Assembly: GCA_049514335.1 (NCBI GenBank)
Contig: JBEKVE010000064.1
Coordinates: 1 to 16,592, forward strand
DNA: 16,592 nucleotides
Reading direction: 5' to 3'
Origin: JBEKVE01 sp049514335
Lineage (GTDB): Bacteria > Actinomycetota > Acidimicrobiia > Acidimicrobiales > UBA8190
Position 1 is the stretch's first letter; each line of letters starts with the position of its first letter. This document shows, one piece after another, positions 1 through 6,971 of the stretch. The translations under genes and the position numbers were made by a program. The notes under the pieces are model-generated. The model was not told the DNA's origin and ran no database searches. It saw only the letters and a list, made by a program, of their open reading frames with translations.

Positions 1-613
1 CCCCGGGGACGTCACCGTGCACACCGGCGCCGGCACCCGCACCGTGCAGTACCGGGCTTCTGACGCGCCCGGTCTCGGTTGGGGTCGCGTCGACATGGGC
101 GCGGCGCGCCTCGGCGAGACGCTGCGCAGCGACGGGCCGCCCGGCACCCGCTGGGGGCGCCTCGTGGACATGGGCAACCCGCACGTGGTGCTGTACGGCG
201 CGGCCGTCGACGGCGACACGGTGCGCAGCGTGGGCGAGCGCCTCGGGCGATCGGTGCCGGGGGGCGCCAACGTCGAGTTCGTGTGGCCGGGCCCGGGCCC
301 CGACGAGCTCGTCCTGCGGGTGTGGGAACGCGGCGTGGGTGAGACCCTCGCCTGCGGCACCGGGACCTGCGCGGCGGTCGCCGCCGCCCACGACCACGGG
401 GACACCGGGCGGCGCGTGCGGGTCCACAACCCGGGAGGGTCCCTCGACGTGGAGCTGACGCCGCACGGCATCGCCCTGGCGGGGCCGACGCAGCGGGTGG
501 GCGAGGTAGTGGTGGACGAGGCGGTGCTCGCCGCCCTGGTCGCCGCGCTCGACGTCGAGGCGTCGACGGCGCCCGCCGTGCCCGGAGCAGCGGAGGTGGC
601 GAGCACCCCGTGA
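1..613 (+). CDS. dapF: Diaminopimelate epimerase, 5' truncated
   Basis: Converts LL- to meso-diaminopimelate, the last step before peptidoglycan cross-linking and lysine synthesis; cytosolic, cofactor-independent, two-cysteine mechanism. The frame is open from base 2 at the window edge, so the start and the N-terminal half lie outside. About 203 residues are visible against roughly 270–290 in the family. The substrate-binding motif MGNPH is present, and the C-terminal catalytic segment ETLACGTGTCA holds the second active-site cysteine. The first catalytic cysteine should be upstream of the window. The stop overlaps the GTG of hflX in a GTGA, suggesting translational coupling. The last ~20 residues are Ala/Pro/Val-rich and look like a non-conserved tail. 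The family assignment is firm; only completeness is unknown. Confidence 0.95.
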   Translation, partial: PGDVTVHTGAGTRTVQYRASDAPGLGWGRVDMGAARLGETLRSDGPPGTRWGRLVDMGNPHVVLYGAAVDGDTVRSVGERLGRSVPGGANVEFVWPGPGPDELVLRVWERGVGETLACGTGTCAAVAAAHDHGDTGRRVRVHNPGGSLDVELTPHGIALAGPTQRVGEVVVDEAVLAALVAALDVEASTAPAVPGAAEVASTP

Positions 614-1872
614 CGCTCATCGAGCGCAGCTTCCAGGAGCGCATCGTGCTCGTGGGGACGGTCTTCCCCTGGACGTCTGCCGCCATGGTGGACACCGACC
701 TCGACGAGCTGGCCCTGCTCGTGGCGACGGCCGGAGCGCTCGTGGTGGGCCGGGTGGTGCAGCGCCGCGACCGGCCCGATCCCGCCACCTTCGTGGGTCG
801 GGGCAAGGCGTTGGAGCTGCACGAGCTGTCGGAGTCCACAGACGCCGACACCGTGGTGTTCGACGACGAACTGTCGCCGGCCCAGCAGAGAAACCTCGAG
901 AAGCTGCTCGGTCGGACGGCCATCGACCGCACGGCGGTGATCCTCGACATCTTCGCCCAGAACGCCCGGTCCCAGGAGGGCAAGGCGCAGGTGGAGCTGG
1001 CGCTGTTGCGCTACCGCCTGCCGCGGCTGCGGGGCCGGGGGCGGGCCTTCTCGCAACAGGCCGGCGGCATCGGCACCCGCGGCCCGGGCGAGACCCAGCT
1101 CGAGGTGGACCGCCGCCGCCTGCTGCGGCGCATGACGCGCCTCGAGGCCGACCTGCGCCAGGTGACGGCCACGCGCCGGACCCAGCGCCGGTCGCGCCAG
1201 CGCTCGCGCCAGCACGTCGTCAGCCTGGTGGGCTACACGAACGCCGGGAAGTCGACCCTGCTCAACCGGCTGACCGATGCCGGGGTGCTCGTGGAGGACC
1301 GGCTCTTCTCCACCCTCGACCCCCGGACCCGGCGCCTGGCGTTGCCCGGCGGCGAGACCGTGCTCGTGTCCGACACGGTGGGATTCGTGCGCAAGCTGCC
1401 CCATCAGCTGGTCGAGGCGTTTCGCTCCACCCTCGAGGTGGTGCGCGAGGCGGACCTCCTCCTTCACGTGGTGGACGGCTCCGCACCCGAGCCCGAGCTC
1501 GAGATCGACGCCGTGCGCGCCGTGCTGGAGGAGATCGACGCCGCTGCGGTCCCCGAGCTGCTGGTGGTGAACAAGGCCGACGCCGCACGGCGCGCCGCCG
1601 CCCAGCTCGTGTCGGACCATCCCGGGGCGGTCATGGTCTCGGCGCTCACCGGCGCCGGCATGGACGACCTGTTGCGGGCCATGGGGGATCGCCTGCGCGG
1701 CGCGGACCGTGTGGTCGAGCTGCTCGTCCCCTTCGAGCGCGGCGACGTGCTGGCCGCCGTGCACCGCGAGGGCGAGGTGGTGGACGAGGAGCACGGCGAA
1801 GGCGCCACCGTCGTGCACGTGGTGCTGGACGAGGCAGGGCGGGCCCGCTTCCGTCAGTTCGTGGCGTCGTGA
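610..1872 (+). CDS. hflX: Ribosome-associated GTPase HflX
   Basis: 420 residues. HflX binds the 50S subunit and splits stalled or stressed ribosomes using GTP. An N-terminal HflX domain (about 10–130) is followed by the family signature with GGIGTRGPGETQLEVDRR, a basic coiled-coil linker (about 165–200), then the G domain: G1 GYTNAGKS at 208–215, G3 DTVGF at 255–259, G4 NKAD at 321–324 and G5 SAL at 344–346. A C-terminal domain closes the protein. The GTG start overlaps the dapF stop and the stop overlaps the next GTG, so the gene sits tightly within the dap operon. dapF next to hflX is also seen in mycobacteria. All GTPase motifs look intact. Confidence 0.95.
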   Translation: MTLIERSFQERIVLVGTVFPWTSAAMVDTDLDELALLVATAGALVVGRVVQRRDRPDPATFVGRGKALELHELSESTDADTVVFDDELSPAQQRNLEKLLGRTAIDRTAVILDIFAQNARSQEGKAQVELALLRYRLPRLRGRGRAFSQQAGGIGTRGPGETQLEVDRRRLLRRMTRLEADLRQVTATRRTQRRSRQRSRQHVVSLVGYTNAGKSTLLNRLTDAGVLVEDRLFSTLDPRTRRLALPGGETVLVSDTVGFVRKLPHQLVEAFRSTLEVVREADLLLHVVDGSAPEPELEIDAVRAVLEEIDAAAVPELLVVNKADAARRAAAQLVSDHPGAVMVSALTGAGMDDLLRAMGDRLRGADRVVELLVPFERGDVLAAVHREGEVVDEEHGEGATVVHVVLDEAGRARFRQFVAS

Positions 1873-3092
1873 GCGCGCCCGGGGGTTTCACCCCGCCGCC
1901 CTATCCCTATGACCGCCTGGACCGCGCCGCGGCGCTCGCCGCCGCCGTCGAGGGCGGCGTGGTGGACCTGTCGATCGGTACGCCGTGCGACCCCCCGCCC
2001 CCGGCGGTGGTGGCCGCCCTGGGGTCCTCGGGGACCGAGCGCGGCTACCCGCCATCGGTGGGGAGCGCGGCACTGCGCAGCGCCGCCGCAGCGTGGATGG
2101 CACGACGCTTCGGCGTGTCGCTCGACCCGTCGGTGGTCGCCGCGTGCGTGGGCACCAAGGAGTTCGTGGCCACGGCGGCGTGGTTCTTGCGGTTGCGCAC
2201 GCCGGGGCGCGACACCGTGCTCGCCCCCGCCATGGCCTATCCCACCTACGCCATGGGGGGCCGGCTGGCCGGCTGCCGGGTGGTGGACGTCCCCGAGTCC
2301 GAAGCCGGCGGGCTCGACCTCGGCGCCATCGACGACGCCGATGCCGAGCGGGCCCTGTGCTTGTGGGTGAACAGCCCTGCCAACCCCACCGGGACGTGCA
2401 CGGACCTGGGGGCCGCGGCGGCCTGGGGCCGGGCCCGGGGCGTGCCCGTCGTGTCCGACGAGTGCTACGCCGAGTTCACGTGGGAGGGCGAGCCACAGAG
2501 CATCGTCCAGCACGGCACCGAGGGGGTCCTGGCGCTGCACTCGTTGTCCAAGCGCTCCAACCTGGCCGGCGTGCGGGTGGGCGCCTACGCCGGGGACGCC
2601 GAGCTCGTCTCGTACCTGTCGGAGCTGCGCAAGCACGCCGGGCTCATGGTGCCCGGGCCGGTGCAGGCCGCCGCCGCCGTGGCCTGGGCCGACGACGCCC
2701 ACGTGGAGCAGCAGCGGCGCCGCTACCGGCACCGGCTGGAGCGCCTGGTGCAGGTGCTCGGCGCCGCCGGTCTCGACGCCACCATGCCGGCCGGGGCGTT
2801 CTACCTGTGGGTGCCGGTGCCGGCGTGGGCCCATGACCAGGGGGCAGACGAGGGGCGCCCCGGGGCCTGGGTGCTGACCGAGGCCCTGGCCGCGGCGGGG
2901 GGCGCGCTCGTCAGCCCGGGGGAGTTCTACGGCGAGTCGGCAGCCGGCTTCGTGCGGGTGGCGGCGGTGCAGCCCGACGAGCGGATCGAGCTGGTGGCGA
3001 AGCGCCTGGCGGCCTCGGACCACCCCCATCTGGGGGGACGGCCGGGAGGGCGCTCGGCGGGCGTCTCCGGCGACGAAGGGCGCGACCGGTAA
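1869..3092 (+). CDS. dapC: N-succinyldiaminopimelate aminotransferase (class I/II, PLP)
   Basis: 407 residues. Probably transfers the amino group from glutamate to N-succinyl-2-amino-6-ketopimelate, the step after DapD. It is a fold-type I PLP aminotransferase: NPTG at 172–175, the PLP-ring aspartate in SDECY (D197, with Y200), the Schiff-base lysine K228 in SLSKRSN, and a conserved arginine in VRVGAY. The aminotransferase family alone does not fix the substrate. The dapC call rests on lying between dapF/hflX and dapD/dapE and on the actinobacterial DapC-like SLSKRSNLAG motif. The GTG start overlaps the hflX stop. The last ~20 residues are Gly/Arg-rich and probably disordered. Confidence 0.88.
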   Translation: MSAPGGFTPPPYPYDRLDRAAALAAAVEGGVVDLSIGTPCDPPPPAVVAALGSSGTERGYPPSVGSAALRSAAAAWMARRFGVSLDPSVVAACVGTKEFVATAAWFLRLRTPGRDTVLAPAMAYPTYAMGGRLAGCRVVDVPESEAGGLDLGAIDDADAERALCLWVNSPANPTGTCTDLGAAAAWGRARGVPVVSDECYAEFTWEGEPQSIVQHGTEGVLALHSLSKRSNLAGVRVGAYAGDAELVSYLSELRKHAGLMVPGPVQAAAAVAWADDAHVEQQRRRYRHRLERLVQVLGAAGLDATMPAGAFYLWVPVPAWAHDQGADEGRPGAWVLTEALAAAGGALVSPGEFYGESAAGFVRVAAVQPDERIELVAKRLAASDHPHLGGRPGGRSAGVSGDEGRDR

Positions 3093-3102
3093 CCTCGGCC
3101 CG

Positions 3103-3927
3103 ATGGCGGACCTCGCATCCCAGATAGAAGAATTGTGGGCGCGCGCCGGCGAGCTCGGCCCCGCCGACACCGACGCGCTGGCCGTGGTCACCCAGGCCGT
3201 GGACCTCCTGGACCGGGGCGAGGCGCGCGTGGCCGAGGTGGACGCCACCGGTGCGGTGGTGGTGCACACGTGGCTGAAGACCGCCATCCTGCTGCTGTTC
3301 CGGCTGCGGGCCATGCAGACCATCGAGCTCGGGCCCTTCGAGTACGCCGACAAGCTGCCGCTCAAGACCGGCTACGCCGACGCCGGGGTGCGGGCCGTGC
3401 CCGGGTCGTCGGCCCGGTGGGGGTCGTTCCTCGGCCGGGGCGTCATCCTCATGCCGAGCTACGTGAACATCGGAGCGCGCGTCGGCGCCGACACCATGGT
3501 CGACACCTGGGCCACAGTGGGATCGTGCGCCCAGATCGGCGAACGTGTCCACCTGGCCGGAGGCGTGGGCATCGGCGGCGTGCTCGAACCCCCCAACGCC
3601 GCCCCCGTCATGATCGGTGACGACGCCAACATCGGGAGCCGGTGCATGGTCACCCAGGGGGCTCGGGTGGGGGAGGGGGCGGTGCTGGCCGAGGGTGTCA
3701 TCCTCAATCCCGGCATCCCCGTCGTCGACGCCCACAGCGGCGAGGAGCTCGGCCGCGGGGTGGTGCCCCCCTGGAGCGTGGCGGTGGGTGCGTCGCGGCG
3801 CCGGGAGTTCCCCGGGGGTGAGTTCTTCCTGCCGTGCGTGCTGGTCATCAAGCGGCTCGAGCCCGGCGAGCGTCACGACAAGGCCGCCCTGGAGGCCGTG
3901 CTGCGCGACCACCACGGCCCCCGCTGA
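3103..3927 (+). CDS. dapD: Tetrahydrodipicolinate N-succinyltransferase
   Basis: 274 residues. Succinylates tetrahydrodipicolinate with succinyl-CoA, opening the succinylase branch of DAP synthesis; expected to be a cytosolic trimer. An N-terminal helical domain (about 1–100, with WLKTAILLLFRL and YADKLPLK) is followed by a left-handed beta-helix of hexapeptide repeats carrying MPSYVNIGA, TMVDTWATVGSCAQIG and GGVGIGGVLEP. These blocks and the length match the E. coli-type DapD rather than the longer (about 317-residue) mycobacterial type, which is unusual for an actinobacterium. The ATG is 10 bases after the dapC stop, and dapE follows 22 bases downstream. Confidence 0.94.
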   Translation: MADLASQIEELWARAGELGPADTDALAVVTQAVDLLDRGEARVAEVDATGAVVVHTWLKTAILLLFRLRAMQTIELGPFEYADKLPLKTGYADAGVRAVPGSSARWGSFLGRGVILMPSYVNIGARVGADTMVDTWATVGSCAQIGERVHLAGGVGIGGVLEPPNAAPVMIGDDANIGSRCMVTQGARVGEGAVLAEGVILNPGIPVVDAHSGEELGRGVVPPWSVAVGASRRREFPGGEFFLPCVLVIKRLEPGERHDKAALEAVLRDHHGPR

Positions 3928-3949
3928 ACCGGTCCCACCCCCGCCCGCC

Positions 3950-5011
3950 GTGACCGACCTGCTGGCGCTCACCGCCGAGCTCGTGGCCGTGCCCTCGGTG
4001 AGCCACCACGAAGCCGCCCTGGCCGACCGGGTCGAGGCCGACCTGCGGGCCGCCGGCCACCTGGCGGTGGAGCGCGTGGGGGACACGGTGGTCGGGCGCA
4101 CCCAGCTGGGGCGGGCGCGCCGGATCCTGCTGGCCGGCCATCTCGACACGGTCCCTCCGTCGGCGTCGGCGCCCGCCCGGGTGGAGGGCGACACCGTGTG
4201 GGGCCTGGGGGCGGTGGACATGAAGGGAGGGCTGGCGGTCATGCTCGACGTGGCCACCACCGTGTCGTCGCCGGCCGTCGACGTCACCTACGTGCTCTAC
4301 GCCTGCGAGGAGGTGGCGCGCCGCCACAACGGCCTGGTCCAGCTGGCCGAGACCAGGCCCGACCTCCTGCATGCCGACGCGGCGGTGCTGGGCGAGCCGA
4401 CGGGCGGCGTGGTGGAGGCGGGATGCCAGGGGACCATGCGGGCGGTGGTGACGCTCGTGGGGCGGCGTGCCCACACGGCGCGTCCCTTCGCCGGGGTGAA
4501 CGCCGTGCACCGCCTGACCGGCGTCCTCGGCGCCCTGGCCGCCTACCGTCCCCGCAGCGTGGTGGTCGACGGGTGCGAGTACACAGAGCAGCTCCAGGCC
4601 GTCGGGGTGGAGGGAGGGGTGGCGGCCAACGTCGTGCCCGATCGCGCCGCTGTCACCGTCAATTACCGCTTCGCCCCCGGACGCGCCCCGGACGAGGCCG
4701 AGGCCGAGCTGCGGGCCCTGCTCGGCGCGTCGATCGACCCCACCTCCGGCGACAGCATCGAGGTGACCGACAGCGCCCCGGCGGCGGCGCCATCGCTCGG
4801 CGATCCCGTCATCGCCGCCCTGGTGGCGGCCACAGGGGCCCCGGCCCGGGCCAAGGTGGGGTGGACCGACGTCGCCACCCTGGCCGCGGCGGGCGTGCCC
4901 GCCACCAACTTCGGCCCCGGCGATCCGCTCCTGGCCCACACCCCCGACGAGCACGTGTCGCGCGCCGAGCTGGAGCATGCCCGCGCCGTGCTGGGCACGC
5001 TGCTGGCCTGA
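3950..5011 (+). CDS. dapE: Succinyl-diaminopimelate desuccinylase (M20 peptidase family)
   Basis: 353 residues from the chosen GTG. Hydrolyses N-succinyl-LL-diaminopimelate to LL-DAP and succinate, feeding DapF. All M20 di-zinc elements are visible: GHLDTVPP (H64, catalytic D66), bridging D90 in AVDMKGG, E120/E121 in ACEE, E149 in GEPT and H330 in HTPDEH. A lid/dimerisation domain lies between, with RRAHTARP. The frame stays open upstream, but that stretch only shadows dapD; GTG 3950 gives the family-like N-terminus (TDLLALTAELV). No clear Shine-Dalgarno precedes it, so translation may depend on coupling to dapD. The stop codon lies inside a 16-bp tandem repeat. Confidence 0.93.
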   Translation: MTDLLALTAELVAVPSVSHHEAALADRVEADLRAAGHLAVERVGDTVVGRTQLGRARRILLAGHLDTVPPSASAPARVEGDTVWGLGAVDMKGGLAVMLDVATTVSSPAVDVTYVLYACEEVARRHNGLVQLAETRPDLLHADAAVLGEPTGGVVEAGCQGTMRAVVTLVGRRAHTARPFAGVNAVHRLTGVLGALAAYRPRSVVVDGCEYTEQLQAVGVEGGVAANVVPDRAAVTVNYRFAPGRAPDEAEAELRALLGASIDPTSGDSIEVTDSAPAAAPSLGDPVIAALVAATGAPARAKVGWTDVATLAAAGVPATNFGPGDPLLAHTPDEHVSRAELEHARAVLGTLLA

Positions 5012-5050
5012 GGTGCTGCTGGCCTGAGGTGCTGCTGGCCTGAGGTGCTG
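4999..5050. repeat. 16-bp tandem repeat (three perfect copies) over the dapE stop
   Basis: The unit GCTGCTGGCCTGAGGT occurs at 4999–5014, 5015–5030 and 5031–5046, followed by four bases of a fourth copy. The first copy includes the last three sense codons and the TGA of dapE. Because 16 is not a multiple of 3, the three TGAs (5009, 5025, 5041) fall in all three forward frames. It fills the gap to the convergent lexA and probably arose by replication slippage. Confidence 0.95.
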
Positions 5051-5051
5051 C

Positions 5052-5067
5052 CCCCGAATTGCCGGGG
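5052..5067. terminator. Weak hairpin between convergent dapE and lexA
   Basis: CCCCG and CGGGG form a 5-bp stem around a 6-base loop, between the dapE repeat and the lexA stop. The position suits a shared terminator, but the stem is short and there is no T-tract on either side. Confidence 0.25.
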
Positions 5068-5069
5068 AG

Positions 5070-5699
5070 TCAGAGCCGGCGCAGCACGGTGACGACCTTG
5101 CCGTAGATCGTCACCTCGTCCCCGGAGAACTCCATGGGTTCCATGGCGCTGTTGGCCGGCGTCAGCACGACCTTGCCGCGCCGCCGGGCGAACGTCTTCA
5201 CGGTGGCCTCGTCGCCGGGGATGCCGGCCACCACCACGTCGCCGTTGTCGGCGTCGGGCTGGGAGCGCACCACGACGAAGTCGCCGTCGAAGATGCCCGC
5301 CTCGATCATGGAGTCGCCGCGCACCCGCAGCATGAACACCGATCCCGTGCCCGTGAAGTCCTCGGGCAGGGGGAGCAGCTCCTCGACGTTCTCACTGGCG
5401 AGCACGCCCGTGCCGGCGGCCACGTCGCCGAGCAGCGGAACGTGGCGCACGGGGCGGGCCGCCATGGCCGCATGCGACGAGGGGTCGAAGCGCACCTCCA
5501 TGGCGCGGGGCTTGGTGGGGTCGCGCCGCAGGTACCCCTCGCGCTGGAGAACGGCCAGATGGGCGTGCACCGTGGACGAGGACGTCAGCCCCACGGCCTC
5601 GCCGATCTCGCGCACCGAGGGGGGATAGCCCCTCCGGCGGAGGCTGTCACCGATGAACTCGAGGATCTCGAGCCGCTTGCCCGTCAACGCCTCCGCCAT
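5070..5699 (-). CDS. lexA: SOS repressor LexA
   Basis: 209 residues. Represses SOS genes; RecA filaments trigger self-cleavage after DNA damage. The N-terminal winged helix-turn-helix (about 1–70) contains RGYPPSVREIGEAVGLTSSS. The cleavage site is Ala95–Gly96 in VAAGTG. The S24 peptidase domain has nucleophile S130 (RGDSM) and general base K168 (ATVKTF). The ATG at 5699 is preferred over an in-frame ATG at 5747 because a strong AGGAGGAG Shine-Dalgarno lies just upstream of 5699 and the family begins near this point. Two LexA-type boxes overlap its probable promoter, as expected for autoregulation. It is convergent with dapE and divergent from the LysM gene. Confidence 0.96.
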   Translation of the reverse strand: MAEALTGKRLEILEFIGDSLRRRGYPPSVREIGEAVGLTSSSTVHAHLAVLQREGYLRRDPTKPRAMEVRFDPSSHAAMAARPVRHVPLLGDVAAGTGVLASENVEELLPLPEDFTGTGSVFMLRVRGDSMIEAGIFDGDFVVVRSQPDADNGDVVVAGIPGDEATVKTFARRRGKVVLTPANSAMEPMEFSGDEVTIYGKVVTVLRRL

Positions 5700-5763
5700 G
5701 TGCCTCTCCTCCTCGAGCCGTCCTCCGGTTCCGGCCCCGCAAGGCATCGAATCCGAGCGGCGG

Positions 5764-5777
5764 CGAACACCAGTTCG
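5764..5777. promoter_or_regulatory. LexA (SOS) box 1, lexA promoter side
   Basis: CGAACACCAGTTCG has perfect CGAAC/GTTCG arms separated by four bases, the actinobacterial SOS-box pattern. It covers the predicted transcription start of lexA. Confidence 0.85.
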
Positions 5778-5780
5778 TTC

Positions 5781-5809
5781 ACGCTACTCCTCCGGCGGGC
5801 GCGAGGCAA
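5781..5809 (-). promoter_or_regulatory. Probable lexA promoter
   Basis: On the minus strand, TTGCCT (5809–5804) and TAGCGT (5786–5781) are separated by 17 bases. SOS box 2 overlaps the -35 and SOS box 1 covers the expected start near 5774, an arrangement typical of autorepression. The hexamers are only partial consensus matches. Confidence 0.55.
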
Positions 5810-5820
5810 ACATCTGTTCG
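5807..5820. promoter_or_regulatory. LexA (SOS) box 2, one arm imperfect
   Basis: CAAACATCTGTTCG is one base from the perfect CGAAC-N4-GTTCG pattern. It lies 29 bp upstream of box 1 relative to lexA and overlaps the predicted -35. The imperfect arm suggests a weaker site. Confidence 0.7.
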
Positions 5821-5900
5821 CATGGTGGGACCGGCTGTCACACCCCGGTGCGAGGCTGGCGTCGTGCCTATCCGGTCGGCAGATGCGGTCACGGGGACCC

Positions 5901-5929
5901 TTGACACGAACACCTGTTCGTGGTCACAT
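5901..5929 (+). promoter_or_regulatory. Probable SOS promoter of the LysM–nrdR–dinB operon
   Basis: A perfect TTGACA -35 (5901–5906) is followed after exactly 17 bases by a weak -10, TCACAT (5924–5929). SOS box 3 fills most of the spacer, so bound LexA would block polymerase directly. The start site expected near 5936 rules out the upstream in-frame GTG at 5920 as the initiation codon. Confidence 0.65.
5907..5920. promoter_or_regulatory. LexA (SOS) box 3, in the -35/-10 spacer
   Basis: CGAACACCTGTTCG has perfect CGAAC/GTTCG arms and begins at the base directly after the TTGACA -35. Placement inside the spacer is the classic position for LexA repression. Confidence 0.9.
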
Positions 5930-5939
5930 GGGGTTGTGG

Positions 5940-5953
5940 CGAACGCACGTTCG
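5940..5953. promoter_or_regulatory. LexA (SOS) box 4, downstream of the start site
   Basis: CGAACGCACGTTCG has perfect arms, and its GCAC core fits the mycobacterial RNRY core consensus. It is 33 bp from box 3 and just downstream of the predicted start of the LysM transcript. Confidence 0.9.
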
Positions 5954-5970
5954 ACGAAGGGGGTACCGCT

Positions 5971-6465
5971 GTGGTGATGACCGCCGTGACCCTCGACCCG
6001 GTCACCACCGGCCGTCGGCCCCGACCGCTCGGCCTCGTTCCCGACGCTCCCAGCCGTGCGCCGGGGCCGGCGAGGCAGTGGCGTCCTCTGTCCATCCCCG
6101 AGCCCGAACCCCGGTGCCGTCCGGCGCGCCCCACGCCCGCCGCGTGCGGCACCAGGCGTTCCGGTGCCAGCGCCGCCGTGCGCAGGCGCCGGGTCGTGCT
6201 CGGAACCGTGGCGGCGGGCTTGCTCGCCGCCCTCGCCCTGCCGTGGAGCGGTGCCGGGGGCCATTCCCTCGCCACCCCCGGCTCCGCTCTGGCGGGCGAT
6301 CCTGTCACCGCGCACGCGGCGTACGTCGTCCAGCCCGGCGACACCCTGTGGTCGATCGCGGTGCGACTCGATCCCACAGGTGACCCTCGGCCCGTCGTGG
6401 CCCAGCTCGCGGCGGAGGTGGGGGGCGACTCCGTCGTCCCGGGGGAGCGCGTCGTTCTTCCCTGA
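5971..6465 (+). CDS. SOS-controlled membrane-anchored LysM protein, probable division suppressor
   Basis: 164 residues. It probably delays division after DNA damage, by analogy with the divergent lexA neighbours Rv2719c (Mycobacterium), YneA (Bacillus) and DivS (Corynebacterium). A Pro/Arg-rich cytosolic tail (about 1–70) ends in RRRR. One membrane segment follows (about 75–92, VVLGTVAAGLLAALALP), then an extracellular linker and a C-terminal LysM domain (about 118–164, YVVQPGDTLWSIAVRL), which binds peptidoglycan glycan chains. GTG 5971 lies 7 bases after AAGGGGG; GTG 5974 and ATG 5977 are close alternatives. An earlier GTG at 5920 lies upstream of the expected transcript start. No hydrolase domain is visible. 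The family role is inferred from position and architecture. Confidence 0.88.
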   Translation: MVMTAVTLDPVTTGRRPRPLGLVPDAPSRAPGPARQWRPLSIPEPEPRCRPARPTPAACGTRRSGASAAVRRRRVVLGTVAAGLLAALALPWSGAGGHSLATPGSALAGDPVTAHAAYVVQPGDTLWSIAVRLDPTGDPRPVVAQLAAEVGGDSVVPGERVVLP

Positions 6466-6496
6466 GGTCTCGGGCACGGGCACTACGGTGGGACCG

Positions 6497-6967
6497 GTGC
6501 GGTGCCCGTGGTGTCAGACCCTCGAAGACAAGGTCGTGGACTCGCGCCTTGCCGAGGACGGGGTCGCCATCCGCCGTCGTCGTGAGTGCCTGTCGTGCAA
6601 CCGCCGGTTCACCACCTATGAGCGCCTGGAGGAGGCCCCCCTGTGGGTGTCCAAGCGCAGTGGCCTGCGCGAACCCTTCGATCGCGCCAAGGTGGTGGCC
6701 GGCGTGCGCGCCGCCACCAAGAATCGGCCCGTCTCCGAGGAGACCCTCGAAGAGATCGCCCAGCAGGTGGAGGAGTCGCTGCGGGGGGAGGGAGCCGAGG
6801 TCACGAGCCAGCAGATCGGCGTGGCCGTCCTGGAGCGACTGCGCGACGTGGACGACGTGGCCTACCTGCGCTTTGCGTCGGTGTACAAGGGCTTCGAAGA
6901 CATCGGGGACTTCCAGCGCGAGGTGGGCCTGCTCACCAAGACCACCGAGCCCAAGCGCAAGGGCTGA
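6497..6967 (+). CDS. nrdR: Transcriptional repressor NrdR
   Basis: 156 residues. NrdR represses ribonucleotide reductase genes, sensing ATP/dATP through its ATP-cone. The N-terminal zinc ribbon has C3, C6, C31 and C34 (RCPWC … CLSCNRRF), followed by TTYERLEE and an ATP-cone domain at about 49–139. GTG 6497 is chosen because family members begin within two residues of the first CPxC; the frame is open upstream and GTG 6488 is an alternative. It starts 31 bases after the LysM gene and ends 4 bases before the deacetylase gene, so it is probably co-transcribed from the SOS promoter. A lexA–LysM–nrdR order is also found in mycobacteria. Confidence 0.95.
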   Translation: MRCPWCQTLEDKVVDSRLAEDGVAIRRRRECLSCNRRFTTYERLEEAPLWVSKRSGLREPFDRAKVVAGVRAATKNRPVSEETLEEIAQQVEESLRGEGAEVTSQQIGVAVLERLRDVDDVAYLRFASVYKGFEDIGDFQREVGLLTKTTEPKRKG

Positions 6968-6971
6968 CGCC

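Noticed and set aside
1854..3365. Long minus-strand open frame (503 codons) across dapC and dapD
   Set aside because: It is antisense to two well-identified genes, has His/Gly/Arg/Pro-biased low-complexity content and no family motif. Similar long antisense frames (2911–4287, 9957–11558, 14347–15720) have the same cause: stop codons are rare in very GC-rich DNA.
4999..5050. 16-bp repeats as a minimal CRISPR or attachment site
   Set aside because: Copies are directly abutting with no spacers, there are no cas or integrase genes, and the unit contains coding sequence of dapE.
5920..5970. GTG 5920 as the start of the LysM protein
   Set aside because: It would place coding sequence across the -10 and LexA box 4, upstream of the predicted transcript start, and it has no ribosome site.
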